DNA of 64,000 nucleotides, from the NCBI GenBank assembly GCA_016748015.1, contig JAAOMT010000772.1, forward strand, positions 251,541-315,540, in the 5' to 3' direction. Source of the DNA: Geosiphon pyriformis. Lineage: Eukaryota > Glomeromycota > Glomeromycetes > Archaeosporales > Geosiphonaceae. The notes under the pieces are model-generated. The model saw nothing but the letters and a program-made list of their open reading frames with translations. It was not told where the DNA came from and made no database searches. Numbering within the stretch: position 1 is the first letter of the stretch; each line of letters starts with the position of its first letter. The position numbers and the translations under genes are program-made. Below, one piece after another: positions 46,151 through 57,129 of this stretch.

Positions 46151-46685
46151 TTGGATTTTGGGTGGAATCGGTACCTGAATTCTGCTGACAAGAACCAGAT
46201 TGTTGTGCTGATAAACTGGGGATTGATTAGTGAACTATCATTGCTAATCTCCAGTTTTGTTGTGTCATTCTCAGCCTTTGGGTTCTGTTTTGAGGTAAGT
46301 TTTGTGGCAGTGTTTGAATTTGGGGTGTTTGATAGATTAACTGGGACTGCGGTTAATAAATTGTTGGTGGCTGCAGTTGATAGATGGCCTATGATTGATA
46401 TACTGGAGTTTGATAGACTGGTGGTTGATAGATTGGTTGTTGCATCATGGACTGGTAAGTAGATTGATCTTGATTTTGATAGTTATTTGGGGTTTAGAAC
46501 TGGTGATTGGGGTTTCGATATTGATTTTCCGATTGTGGATTGCTATAATTATGGCAATTGACTCAGATATGGTCTTGTTTACCACAGTTATGGCAGACAC
46601 ATATCTCTTGTTGCCATGGCTAATTGGAGGATGTTGAAAAACGTGACTGATTTTGGAAATAATTGGCATTTCCTTGATTACTGCG
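46151..46685 (-). pseudogene. Element D zinc knuckle and Gln/Pro-rich linker
   Basis: 46600-46545 gives CHNCGKQDHI, a stop, then VNC: a CCHC knuckle with one changed codon. The linker downstream is Gln/Pro/Tyr-rich (frame shared with gag). The plus-strand hydrophobic ORF at 46395-46637 is a shadow. Confidence 0.78.
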
Positions 46686-47333
46686 TCATTGTAGAGGTTG
46701 ATAGATTGGGCAATTGTTAGCTAAGTATCCTTCTAATTTCTGATTAATTGAATTGCTGAATTGTTTCAATTTGGAATCTAGTTCAGATGATCCATTCATC
46801 ACTAGGTTTATGGCTTGAGTATGATTGGCCTCTAACTTTGCTGACTCAAAATCCCTGGCATGTGTAACTGCATCTTGAAAAGTGTTAAGATGCAATGTGT
46901 GTACATGTTGTAAAATGCTACTGCGCAGGCCACAGATAAACTGGTTGAGGATTTGTGGTGCTGTAAAATAGTTAGCATTGATTGCTTGAATCTGTCACAG
47001 ATTTCTATGAAATTGTCTCAAATAAGTAGTGACTGCTTTAGTTTCCCCTTGTTTAATAGTAGTGAAAGTATTGGCCAAGCAATTAATACTATTATTATTA
47101 CTGAAATATCTCAAGAACTCCAATTTGAATTCTTGGAAGGTTTGTAGTCTGGCTGCTAAACTTTGATACCAGGAATCAGTAGTATTCTGGAGAAAGTATG
47201 GGATTGCTTGGAGGGCTCTTTGGTCATCCCAGTTATTCGCCGTAATTGCTTTGGCAATATTATTAATCCATGCCTGGGTGTTGTTCTCTTTGCCAGTAAA
47301 CTTCTTAAGTTTTGCAATTGGTGCAAATGCCAT
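46686..47333 (-). pseudogene. Element D Gag capsid domain
   Basis: 47333-46995 starts MAFAPIAKLKKFTGKENNTQ, then AWINNIAKAITANNWDDQRA, SWYQSLAARLQTFQEFKLEF and RYFSNNNSINCLANTFTTIK. 46895-46686 adds AVTHARDFESAKLEANHTQA and SSELDSKLKQFSNSINQKLE. This is a typical retrotransposon capsid. ATG at 47333 is equivalent to the C start. Confidence 0.9.
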
Positions 47334-48388
47334 GGGTTGTTGTTGCTGTAGAGGTAGTACTGGTGGCTGTTGAATTGGCTGTTGTGGATGTTGAATCAGT
47401 TGCTGGAGTGGCTGCTATTAAATTGGTTCAATTAGTGGCTGATTGATGATGATTTTTGGAGGTAAGTTTTGCTGATTGATTGTTTCAGAGTTTCAATTAT
47501 CCTGAGTTGGTAGTGTCTGAATATTTGGAGTTTTGATTTCCAGGTTTCTAGACTTAGATGTTTCAGAGTTTGAACATTTGGAGTTTCAAATTCTGGGTTT
47601 TCTGGAATTGGGTTTTGGTAAGTAAATTTCTGATTCTCAGATTTTTCTTTTTCCTCTTTTTCTTGTTCTCCTTCCGATTCTGTGACTTCCCAAGGACTTG
47701 TAGTTCCGAAATCTGGTTGAGATAGTGGTGATTGAAATCCTGATGGTGTTGGCAATCATGATTTAAATCCTTCAAAATATGCACCATATGGTCCTAATAA
47801 GTCTTCTTTCCTTTGTTTACTTTGAAATGGGAATTATTCAAATGTTGATGTCACATTTAATGTAGACACACCTACTGCTGCGATATTGATGATGCTTCTA
47901 GGAATATAATAATATAATAGATTTGTAGGTAATTCAATTCTGTGTTTTTTCCAAGTGGGTGGTTGGATACGTTGAAGTGTTACTGCTGGTGTTTGTAGTT
48001 TTCTTTTGCCTTTACTTGCATAGATGATTGGATATCTCTGTTGTATGTAATGTTCAATTTTTTTATTAATCTCAGTAATGATAGATGTGAAATTATAGTT
48101 TGTTGGTAAGCTGCTGTTTTGGATCAATTCATTGTAAAAAGTTTCCCTTGCTAATTCAGTATTTGTTGCTGTTCCTAATAAGTAGGCAATTCTTTCATTG
48201 ACGTAAAAGTTGAAGGCTGACTCTACTAATATATGATTCGGGTTTAATCCCAAATGTTGACAGTAATGTTGAAATAAGGATTTCACGAATCCTAAATGGT
48301 TTGCTCCTATGCTTTCTGATTCTGCCACTTTTGGATGAGGTTGTTGGTGCTGGTTCCTTGTAGGATTATATCTTACAGGAAGCACCAA
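47334..48388 (-). pseudogene. Element D Gag N-terminal region without any in-frame ATG
   Basis: Stretches 48388-47834 and 47755-47432 share a frame. Both begin at TTG, not ATG, and contain no internal Met over about 290 codons. N-terminal part: VKSLFQHYCQHLGLNPNHIL, ESAFNFYVNERIAYLLG, SIITEINKKIEHYIQQRY. C-terminal part is Glu/Pro-rich (ESEGEQEKEEKEKSENQ). The frame is preceded by a TAA in the LTR end. It must be shifted once to join the capsid. Confidence 0.68.
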
Positions 48389-48450
48389 ATGTTACAAATA
48401 ATTATTTGGGGTCTCAAGTCAAATAACAAACCTGTAACTTGGTGCTCAAA
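48371..48450 (-). promoter_or_regulatory. U5-PBS inverted repeat of element D
   Basis: On plus, AGCACCAAATGTTACA (48381-48396) is mirrored by TGTAACTTGGTGCT (48432-48445). In the element RNA, U5 AGCACCAAGTTACA can pair with the LTR end plus PBS TGTAACATTTGGTGCT. Thus a GCACCA identical to a tRNA 3' end lies opposite the PBS. The same is seen in A, H, M and E2. Confidence 0.75.
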
Positions 48451-49271
48451 GGGCTGTTCACATTTGATGGTAATCTGAAGGTTTTGTAGTTTGAAGGTTT
48501 TGTTGGAGTTCTTTGTATAATGGACAGAGATTCAATAGTTGTTTTATTCGTAGCTTCTTACAATCGCAATTCTGTCAATTTTTCTCTTAGCATAGTGGCT
48601 GGCAATCCTCTGGTAAGTAATCTGTAATTTGTTTTACGTGCTCTACCCACTTACAGAGGTTTTTTACCAGGCAATCTTTAACATCAGTAATCTAGCACTT
48701 TTAATTAATTAGTACACAACAATAAAATCAAAGAAAGAAATAAAATAAGAAAATAAAGAAAATAAAAAAATAAGAAAATAAGCCAAGGCAATGCACAGAT
48801 TAATATTCATCAATAGCCATGATCAAGAGCTATTGTTTTAGTGTGGTTAAGTATCAATTGTTATCAACATAGAGTGTTGATAGTAAAAAGTAGATTTGGA
48901 TGGTAAATAATTTATTTATTCAATATTTTGTAAAGGGGAAATTTCTAACTAAAGAATTCTGCTTTTTTTACTTCTAATGCTACCACTATATATACATAAT
49001 TGATGTTATACAAAATTGCTCACATTTTCGAGTAATGTGCTATGATTTCTTGAGCAATGTTCACATTGCTAAGTGATGTGCTCTAATTTTTTAACATTAC
49101 TCCACATTGCTGAGCAATGTGCCATGTTTTCTGATATTGCTCCATATTGCTAAGCAATGTGCCATAATTTCTGATATTGCTCCACATTGCTGAGCAATGT
49201 GTTCACATGCTAAATACTATTCTCTTATTAGTCTGCTATTTTCCATATCTATTTTCTTTTTATGAGTAACA
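48390..49271 (-). repeat. Element D 5' LTR
   Basis: Starts TGTTACAAATAATTATTTGG, ends GAGTAACA. Array of TTGCTGAGCAATGTG units at 49015-49205, TATATATAC at 48988-48997. Followed by TSD GTAT. Confidence 0.93.
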
Positions 49272-49393
49272 GTATGAAGACAACTATTAATATTTTAATG
49301 ACCTTTAAATATCTTAAAAAACTTCAATCTTCTCTAGAAAAGAAAAAAAATTTAACAATTTGCAGAAGCTCATTTTTTAAAGATAAAAAAAAT
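49272..49393. other. Spacer between D and repeat R, nothing recognised
   Basis: About 120 bp of AT-rich sequence beginning with the TSD of D. Before D inserted, the two R copies were only about 150 bp apart. Confidence 0.6.
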
Positions 49394-50796
49394 ATTACCA
49401 GAAAATTTTCATGCTTTTCAATGCAAAAATTACAACATATTCAATGAAAATTAACATCAAAATCATGCAAAAAAGACTTATATTATTACATTTAATCAAC
49501 AAAATTAGTCAGCAATCTGAAAATAAATGATTAGCAATCAGTTCAATTACAACAAAAAAATATGACACAATTTAACAGTTTAACTAAGTTGAATACAAAA
49601 AAACTTTGGCAAACTAAGAAACACCAATAAAAATAAACAATTAACATATGTAATCTGATAACAACAGACTTTGTTATGCTCTAAGATTCCAATACACCCT
49701 TATTAGAACAATCCAACATTTCAGATTTGTAATCAATAGTTAAAAGTGGTTACCAAAAAATGTAATCAATTGATCTACTTTTGATTATATTGATTATAAT
49801 TACAATTAGTATCATTGATTTATAATTAATGTTTTAGATTCAGTCATTTAAATCTGATCATCTAAATTATTAACTTTTGAATAAATAACAGATTAAGTAA
49901 GCTTATTATAAATTAATTAATTTAATATATATAAATAATTGATGTATTTTAAATAATTCTAATATAGTATATAAATTTAATATAATTTAGCTATATATAC
50001 AGTTTCTTTGTTAGGTCAGAAAAGTATCAGTTTAATACTAAGCCAACTTTTTACTATAGTTTTTATAGTGAGCAGTCAGTTTTTTTTCTACATTTTACTC
50101 TTTTTTTTTCTCTTTCTATGCTCTAAATATTTGTTATTACAATCTCAAATATGCCTTTCCATATTTTTTATTACCATTTGAAATCACATTGTTTATAATC
50201 TTTTATTTACTTATTATCATCATTTTAAGTTTTTCTATTATTTCTGATCTTCAAATTATGTATTATTATTATTTCACATTAAGATTTGTTTTATTAAACA
50301 AGTTGTTAAATATAAAAATAAGTAATAAAATATCATATTGTTAGAGAGTAGTTTTAACAATAAAAAGTTTAATTAAAATCTATTTCAGTTATGTTTGACT
50401 TTTATAATCCTTTTATAATTCTTATAATTTTACTTTCAAAGTTGAGCATTTGAACACCACATCTTTTCAATGACTAATTAAAAAAATTCTGATTATGTAT
50501 TTATTAAAATAGTTTGGTTTTACTCTTGTTGTTAGTTGTGTTTTTAATATATATATATAAATGTGACTTTTTTTTTCTCTTCAAAATATCTAAGACTGGT
50601 TCTTACCCAAAAACAAATAATAATAACAATATTTTTTTTCGCTTTTAATAATATTATTATATATTCTTTTTTGCTTTCTTACTTACTAAAATAGTTTATA
50701 CACTTATAATATACTATAGTTAGTAGCATAATTATGATAATGTGTGTTATCAGTTGAGCTTAGAAATGTTTTTAAATACTAACAAAAACCACTAGT
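49394..50796 (+). repeat. 1.4 kb dispersed repeat R, right copy
   Basis: Same sequence as 37643-39020 (shared TTTTCATGCTTT, TGCAAAAATTACAACATAT, AGCAATCTGAAAATAAATGA, CCAAATAATAATAACA-like stretches). Ends CCACTAGTAACA. Directly followed by LINE-like coding. Confidence 0.75.
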
Positions 50797-51845
50797 AACA
50801 GCAGCTTACCAATTATAGTGGCTAAAAAAGACAAATTTTATCAATATTTGAATATATTTTTATTAACAAAAAGGCTGTCAAAGCTTAGTTTAGTTAAAGC
50901 ACAATTAAATGTACAGTTTTTCTTAAACACAGTTTTGTGCAAAGCTATTTATGATAAATAATTCTGTTATTTGGTTTTTTTAATTTTACAATTTATTATT
51001 AATTACAGGATGCAATTTAGTTTCATTCTTAAGGACATTTGTACTAAATAAGATGCTATAATCAGAAAAAACCTAAAGCTTAAATTGGGTTTTCTATGTG
51101 ATTTTTTTACAGATGCTTTGTTATATTCATCTCTTTATAATATGAAAAATTTTGGCCAAGTACAAGCCAAAAGTAAGTCTTTTTTTATAATAAGTTTTGC
51201 AAATGCTCCTGGTATTTTGGAGCAGTTTTTTATTTATTGGTGTTTAGACTTGTAAATTTTTAGTTGATTACTAGTACATTTTTTGTGTTATTCTGTTAGA
51301 TTAAAAATTAATTTTAGGAATAATTTTTTAGCTGGAATTGTGAAAATTTTTTTATTTTGTAATTTGTTTTTTTTTGTGGCTCTATTAAGTGCTTTTTATT
51401 TTTCTAGCAAGACATTAATGTCTGAGGTTTTTAAAAGCACAGGCTTTTTTAAAGTAGCTTATTCTCTAAAATACTATAACATAATGTTTGTAGAACAGTT
51501 ACTGAACAAGAAAAGAGGTTGTTTTAATTAGAAGTATTTTAAATGTTGAAAATATTTGAATCTGTAGGGCTTTGTTCCTGTTTGGTTTAGCTTAGCCACC
51601 CAGTTTCTAAGAAACAGATTAGCTATAGCTTGTAATATGTTTTGATTCTTTAGTATAAACTTCTTTGATCTTAACACAACAGATCTAATTAGCCATGCTA
51701 AAAACAAATTATTAAAATCTGATTTAAGTTTTTTTAATGTGTATAAAGATAGTTCTGTCAAAAGTTTTGGTTTGACTTCAATTAATGAAGAAACTACAGC
51801 ATATTATTTCAACATTGATTTTGGTATTAAAATTAAAGTCAATGG

Positions 51846-52811
51846 TGTTACAGATGATTATTTGGGGTTTCAAAGCAAATAAAAAACCTGTAACTTGGTG
51901 CTCAATAGCTTAAAATAGTTGGTGATATCTGAAGGTTGTTTGTATTTGAAGATTTTTGAAATCTGAAGATTTGAGTTGAAGTTCTTTGTATAATAGACAA
52001 AAATTTACTATGGTTGGTTTTGGTTGATTTTCCAAGTCATTTTTCCAATTTTTGTCTTCAATATGGTGGCTGATTTAATTTGACAGTTGTGCTCTTCTGG
52101 TAAGCTATCTATTAATATATATATAATTCTACCCTTATTTCTGGATCTTTTACCAGGCTATCCATAACATCAATATTCAATATTTTAATCCTTTAATCAA
52201 TTAGTATACCACAAACAAAAGAAAATAAAATAAAAAAAAATAAAAAAATAAAAAATAAAAAAATTAAGCCAAGACAATTAAGTTAATATCTCATCAATAG
52301 CCATAATCAAGAGCTATTGTCCTAGTGTGATTAAATATCAATTTTTATTAACATGAAGTGTTGATAGTAGAAAGTGGATTGAGATAACAAATAATTATTT
52401 ATTAATATTTGTGATTTGAAAAAGTTGCTTAGATCAAATCTAAACTAAGAAGTCTTAAGAATTCTAATAATTATGACTTGTGAGTCTAATTGACTCTAAA
52501 AGTCTTACTGACTCTGAAAGTCTAATTTTCTAGCTTCTGATACTACTGCTATATATATATAAATTTTATTGTATGAGATTTCTTGAATTCCTCAATTTTT
52601 TAGCCAAGAATCTTGGAATTCCTGAAATCTTGCAATTCCTTTGAGAGGAATTCTGAAATTCTGGAATCCTGTAATTTCTCATATGAGAATTCTGAAATTT
52701 CTGGAATTCTGCAATTCCTCTAAGAGGAATCCTGGAATTCTGCATTTACTATATCTACTTCTGATTGGCTAATTTATATGCTAATATATTTCTTATATTC
52801 TATGAATAACA
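51846..52811 (-). repeat. Solo LTR inserted in the LINE
   Basis: Starts TGTTACAGATGATTATTTGG, ends GAATAACA, with TSD ATGG (51842-51845, 52812-52815). A-type backbone. Array of GGAATTCCTG-type palindromes at 52585-52745, TATATATATA at 52552-52562. Removing it rejoins the LINE frame. Confidence 0.93.
52585..52745 (-). repeat. GGAATTC palindrome array in solo LTR
   Basis: Repeated TGAAATTCTGGAATCCTG and GAATTCCTCTAAGAGGAATTC-like units with nested dyads (CCTCTNAGAGG; GAATTC). Located just upstream of the TATA box in element direction, the same slot as the ACATTGCT array in D. Confidence 0.75.
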
Positions 52812-54010
52812 ATGGTATTATATTGTTAACTTTAACCAAGCTTAAGGCTATTTCTTTTGTACTTGCTTGTATTCTTATGGATTGCAGTATAACTGTTTAT
52901 TCAAACAGCCAGACTGCTATTTATGCTTGTATTGATAAATTAAAATTGTTTTTACCTGATTTCAGGAAGTATTTGTGAATAAAATAATGTTAAATTATAA
53001 ATTCTATTGAAAAAAAAAGCACTTATAATATTTTGGATTAAGATTAAAAGGCATACTGGTATTGTGAAAAACGTTTGTACTAATAAGCTAGTCTTTGATG
53101 CTTGCTTCTTTGATTCAATTTTTTTTATTGTAATTTATGAGTTTTTTGTGCTTTTAAGTAATATGACATTGTCTTGTAATATTTATTACTATGTCAGAGA
53201 TTTATACAGGACTTTATATTATGCTAGATGGGAAAATAAATTCAGATCTATAGTGAAGAATATTTGTAATATCCATAAAATAGACTGAAAAAAAAACTTT
53301 TAAAGTCTGGCATCCTGATAAACACATGGTTTTTGGCTTTACATACTGCTTATTGGCTGCTTTATAAACTTATTTTATGAAAATTTTACATGAACATTTG
53401 CTAATGGTTGTTTGAAAACATCTGTACAATACATTATATTTAAGCATGTAATACATGTTTTGTGAAAAAATTGATATTTTTGATTATGTTTTCAAATGTT
53501 TTTATAATAATATTGCTTGTAACAAATTTTTTTTTTGAGTTTAGAGAGCAATAGGCATTTTTGTCAAGTATTATAGTATTATTTTCTGTAATCATTTAGG
53601 ATTTATCTTTTTATAAGTATAATATTAGTTTGTATTCTGCTTTAGTAAAAAGTTTTGTGCTTAAAAGTTGGTACTATAAAGCTCTGGCTCTCTTGAAAGA
53701 TTCTGTGCTGGCTGGAACAAAAGTTGTTTTATTTATAAGTAACTTAGTAATAGTCTACAAATTTGAGATATAATGTCACAAATTTGAGTACAGAGCCAAT
53801 ATAAAAAAGATGGATTAATATTAACTGATAATAGTGTTTTACTCAGAGCCATCAATAATATAAACAAATTAAGTAATGAAATGGTTATACTGCTTAGTAT
53901 AGAAAAAATTAAAGATATTTATTCTGACATATGTTCTAAATGCTTGTTTTTTTGAATTTAGATAATAATATAGTAGTTTTAGTGAATTTATAGTATAGTT
54001 TTAATTGGTC

Positions 54011-54272
54011 TAAGTAACTGGTTACATGTAGTAAGTGTGTAAATCACATTTAGTTTATAATACATATATGTTGTATGTTTCTAAATAGCAATTAAACCAT
54101 ATTTGTTAAACTGAATAAAAAAAAACAGTTTTACATAATATGTATTTGAATTTATTATTAATATATTTTAAAAAAGACAACATAATTTAAAAAATATTAA
54201 AACATTATTTTTAGTTTTATATTATTATGATTAAAACTTATAGTTTTATTAATTATTATATGTATTAGCCAT
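54011..54272. other. AT-rich stretch after LINE, nothing recognised
   Basis: AT-rich sequence with no coding or LTR ends, possibly the LINE 3' end. Its last four bases (CCAT) are the left TSD of element H. Confidence 0.5.
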
Positions 54273-55140
54273 TGTTACTCATAAAAAAAAACAGATATAG
54301 AAAATAATAGACCAATAAGAGAGTAGTAGTTAACACATGAGCACATTGCTCAGCAATATGGAGCAATGTCAGAAATTACAGCACATTGCTTAGCAATGTG
54401 GAATAATATTAGAAAATTAGGACATATTGCTTAGCAATATGAGCATTGTTCAAAAAATTATAGCACATCACTCAGAAATATAAGCAATCTTATAGAATAT
54501 AAATTTATGTATATATAGCAATAGTATCAAAAGCTAAAAAATTAGTCAATTAAAGTCAAGAAGACTAAGAGTCAATAGGACTTTCAGAGTTAATTAGATT
54601 CGCAGATCATAATTATTAAATACCTTTTCTTCAAAAAATAGAATACTATAACTTGAAGTGAAATCACTTTCATATTAATAAAATTATTCATTATTCTTAA
54701 ATCCATGTTATTATCTACTACTTAACTTGATGGCACAATAGTTCTTAATCACAGTTATTTACAGAACACTTATTTCTTATTTTATTTTTTTTATTTTTTT
54801 ATTTTTTTTTATTTTCTTTTGTTATTCACTAAATTGATTAAAAGGATTAAGTACTGAGTTATTAATGTTAAATAACATTGAAAATTAAAGAATAGCTTAC
54901 CAAAAAGGCATTTCTGCCAGATTATTGGCCATCATGCTAAGAAAAAAATTTGATGGAATTGTAATTCTAAGAGGCTACTGAAAAGACAACAATTGAATCT
55001 CTGTCTATTATACAAAAAACTCAACAAAAAAAACCTTCAGATACAAACAACTTTCAGATATCCCCAAACATTTCAATCAATTGAGCACCAAGTTATGAGT
55101 TTGTTATTTGCTTTGAGACTTCAAATAATTACCTGTAACA
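54273..55140 (+). repeat. Element H 5' LTR
   Basis: Starts TGTTACTCATAAAAAA, ends CTGTAACA. It is the D-type LTR in plus orientation, with CATTGCTYAGCAATRTG palindromes at 54335-54480 and TATATATAGC at 54513-54522. GAGCACCAAG at 55083 pairs with the PBS. Confidence 0.92.
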
Positions 55141-55165
55141 TTTGGTGCTCTCTGTAAAGTATAAT
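55141..55165 (+). other. Primer-binding site of element H
   Basis: TTTGGTGCTCTCTGTAAAG follows the LTR: a TT spacer, then an intact TGG. GAGCACCAA 58 bases upstream in U5 is its perfect complement. Confidence 0.75.
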
Positions 55166-55284
55166 CTAACAGAGAATCAGCACTAGCAACAACCATGCAG
55201 AAAAGTAACAGACCAAGAAAAAACAAGAGAAAATTACTTAGAATTCATGAAATTTTTATTTTACTATTATCTTTATAAAACTCA

Positions 55285-56060
55285 TTAAATTCAAACTCTG
55301 ATTATTCAAAACCTGATCATTAAAACCCCGAACATTTGAAACTTACTTTTGATAAAAAATTATTAAATTAAAACTTTAATTATTCAAAAACCTGATCATT
55401 AAAACCCTGAACATTCAAAAATTACTATTGATAAATTCATTAAATTCAAACTTCAATTATTCAAAACCTGATCATTAAAATCCCAAACATTCGAAACTTA
55501 CCATTAATAAATTTATTAAAAACTCGTTAAATTAAAACTCCAATTATTAAAAAACTTGATTATTAAAAACCCTGAACATTCAAAAATTACCATTAATAAA
55601 CTTGTTAAAAATTTGTTAAATTAAAACTCCATTTATTCAAAACCCAATTATTAAAACCCCAAACATTTGAAACTTACTTTTGATAAATTTGTTAAAAACT
55701 TGTTAAATTAAAACTCCAATTATTCAAGACCCAATCATTAAAATCCCAAACATTCGAAAATTATTGTTGATAAATTTGTTAAAACTTGTTAAATTAAAAA
55801 CTCTGTTTATTCAAAACCTGATCATTAAAATCTTAAACATTCAAAACTTACTTTTGATAAACTTGTTAAACTCCAATTATTCAAGACCTGATTGTTTAAA
55901 AACCCAAACAGTCAAAACCTGATAATTCTAACTCTGCTATTGCACAAAAAAACTTACCATCATTAAAACTTGTTAAATCTCTAACAATTCAAAATCCCAG
56001 GAATTATTCAAAAACCCAAACATTCAAAGTCTGATAAATTTTAAATACTGCTATCATACA
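55285..56060 (+). repeat. About nine 70-90 bp tandem repeats in H
   Basis: Units contain AATTATTCAAAACCTGATCA, TTAAAACCCCGAACATTC and AACTTACTWTTGATAAA. Starts near 55290, 55377, 55455, 55541, 55630, 55717, 55804, 55873 and 56000. No reading frame persists. The same repeat, fewer copies, is in element M (58790-59270, opposite strand). It occupies the place of gag. Confidence 0.85.
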
Positions 56061-56176
56061 AGAAAACTTACCTTTGATAGCCCAATAAAATCTAATTCTC
56101 ACAGTACCAATAAATTAGCAAAACTTACCTGATGGTCCTAAATCAGAATAATAGAACATAGTCACAATCCATTCAC

Positions 56177-56700
56177 ATGTGTCATATATTTAAAAAAGAG
56201 CCAATCAGCAAGAACAAATGGGAATCAGAATCAGAACTTAATTCCGATTCAAACTCTGCTGATAACAGCAACAATTCAAACTTTATTAATAACAATAATG
56301 ATTTAAACTCTGTTGATAACAACAACAATTCAAACTCCACTGATGACAACAACAATTCAAACTCTGCTAATAACAACAATAATTCAAACTCTGCTAATAA
56401 CAACAACAATTCAGACTTTGCCAACAACAATTCAAACTCTGCTTCAAACACTGAATAATATATCATGCTTTTAGATCTTACAATAAAGCAAGAATTAACT
56501 AAATTCAGTGATAATAATAAGGGCATTATGTCTGAACATACACATAATACAAATACAAGATTTGAACATAGATATTCTGAACAGACCACTATAGTTAAAA
56601 ACTCCAGTCACGTATAAAATTAGATTTACAAATAGCAATAGAAATTACAGCAACAACATTAATACAAAAGAGAGATTTAAAAAATTTTGATAGAGCTCAA
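56177..56700 (+). pseudogene. Element H remnant: Asn-rich linker and dUTPase start
   Basis: 56177-56458 reads MCHIFKKEPISKNKWESESE followed by Asn/Ser/Asp repeats of the NNNNSNSA type, about 55 residues. After a stop come LLDLTIKQELTKFSDNNKGI, HNTNTRFEHRYSEQ (decayed dUTPase motif 1) and LQIAIEITATTL; then coding jumps to the pre-PPT sequence. The 135-codon ORF on minus is the antisense shadow of the Asn repeats. The linker matches that of D and E2 in position. Confidence 0.72.
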
Positions 56701-56705
56701 TATTA

Positions 56706-56719
56706 AAAGGAGAAGATAA
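56706..56719 (+). promoter_or_regulatory. Polypurine tract of element H
   Basis: AAAAGGAGAAGATAA just before the 3' LTR. Confidence 0.75.
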
Positions 56720-57129
56720 TGTTACTTATAAAGAAAAACAGATATAGAAAATAGTAGACCAATAAGGGAGTAGTAGTTAGCATGTAAGCACATTGCTCAA
56801 GAAATCATAGCACATTGCTTAAAAAATCATAATACATTACTCGGAAATATGAGCAATCTTATAGAACATAAATTTATATATATATAGCAGTAGTATCAAA
56901 AGCTAAAAAATTAGTCAATTAGGTTCAAAGTCAAGAAAACTGAGAGTTAATAGAACTCTCAGAGTTAATTAAACTTGTAGGTCATAATTATTAAATACTC
57001 TTTCTTCAAAAGATAGAATACTATAACTTAAAGTGAAATCACTTTCATATTAATGAAATTATCTATTATTTTTAAATCTATGTAATTATCTATTATTTAA
57101 CCTATTGGCACAATAACTCTTGATCATGG
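56720..57129 (+). repeat. Element H 3' LTR, first part
   Basis: Starts TGTTACTTATAAAGAAA, continues through a short palindromic array (56785-56860) and TATATATATAGC at 56877-56888, and stops at ATGG where M is inserted. It resumes at 60380. Confidence 0.9.

Larger units (their letters stand above)
39047..49271 (-). mobile_element. Element D: full-length Ty3/Gypsy element with dUTPase
   Basis: 10.2 kb between LTRs 39047-39936 and 48390-49271, with 4-bp TSD GTAT (39043-39046, 49272-49275). Complete order on minus: PBS, gag, zinc knuckle, PR, Cys-rich, dUTPase, RT, RNase H, integrase, tail, PPT. DSG of protease and YLDD of RT are kept. The integrase Glu is Lys. It carries no nested insert and several frameshifts. 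Confidence 0.93.
50797..54010 (+). pseudogene. LINE (non-LTR retrotransposon) relic, RT end and RNase H
   Basis: Plus-strand frames give IIRKNLKLKLGFLCDFFTDA and ANAPGILEQFFIYWCLDL, then 51283-51531 (RLKINFRNNFLAGIVKIFLF). After the solo LTR, VNG joins IILLTLTKLKAISFVLACIL and ITVYSNSQTAIYACIDKL, an RNase H fragment, and 53301-53370 reads KVWHPDKHMVFGFT. Near 53640-53940 VLKSWYYKALALLKDS and LLRAINNINKLSNE are recognisable. These resemble the C-terminal half of AM-fungal LINE ORF2. Fully decayed. The 5' part is missing. Confidence 0.72.

Noticed and set aside
46151-46637. Trp/Ile-rich plus-strand ORFs resembling a membrane protein
   Set aside because: Antisense of the Gln/Pro-rich Gag linker and zinc knuckle of element D.
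56182-56589. 135-codon Leu/Ser-rich minus-strand ORF resembling a repeat protein
   Set aside because: Antisense shadow of the Asn/Ser-rich linker (AAC/AAT read as Val/Leu codons). The plus strand has the family context.
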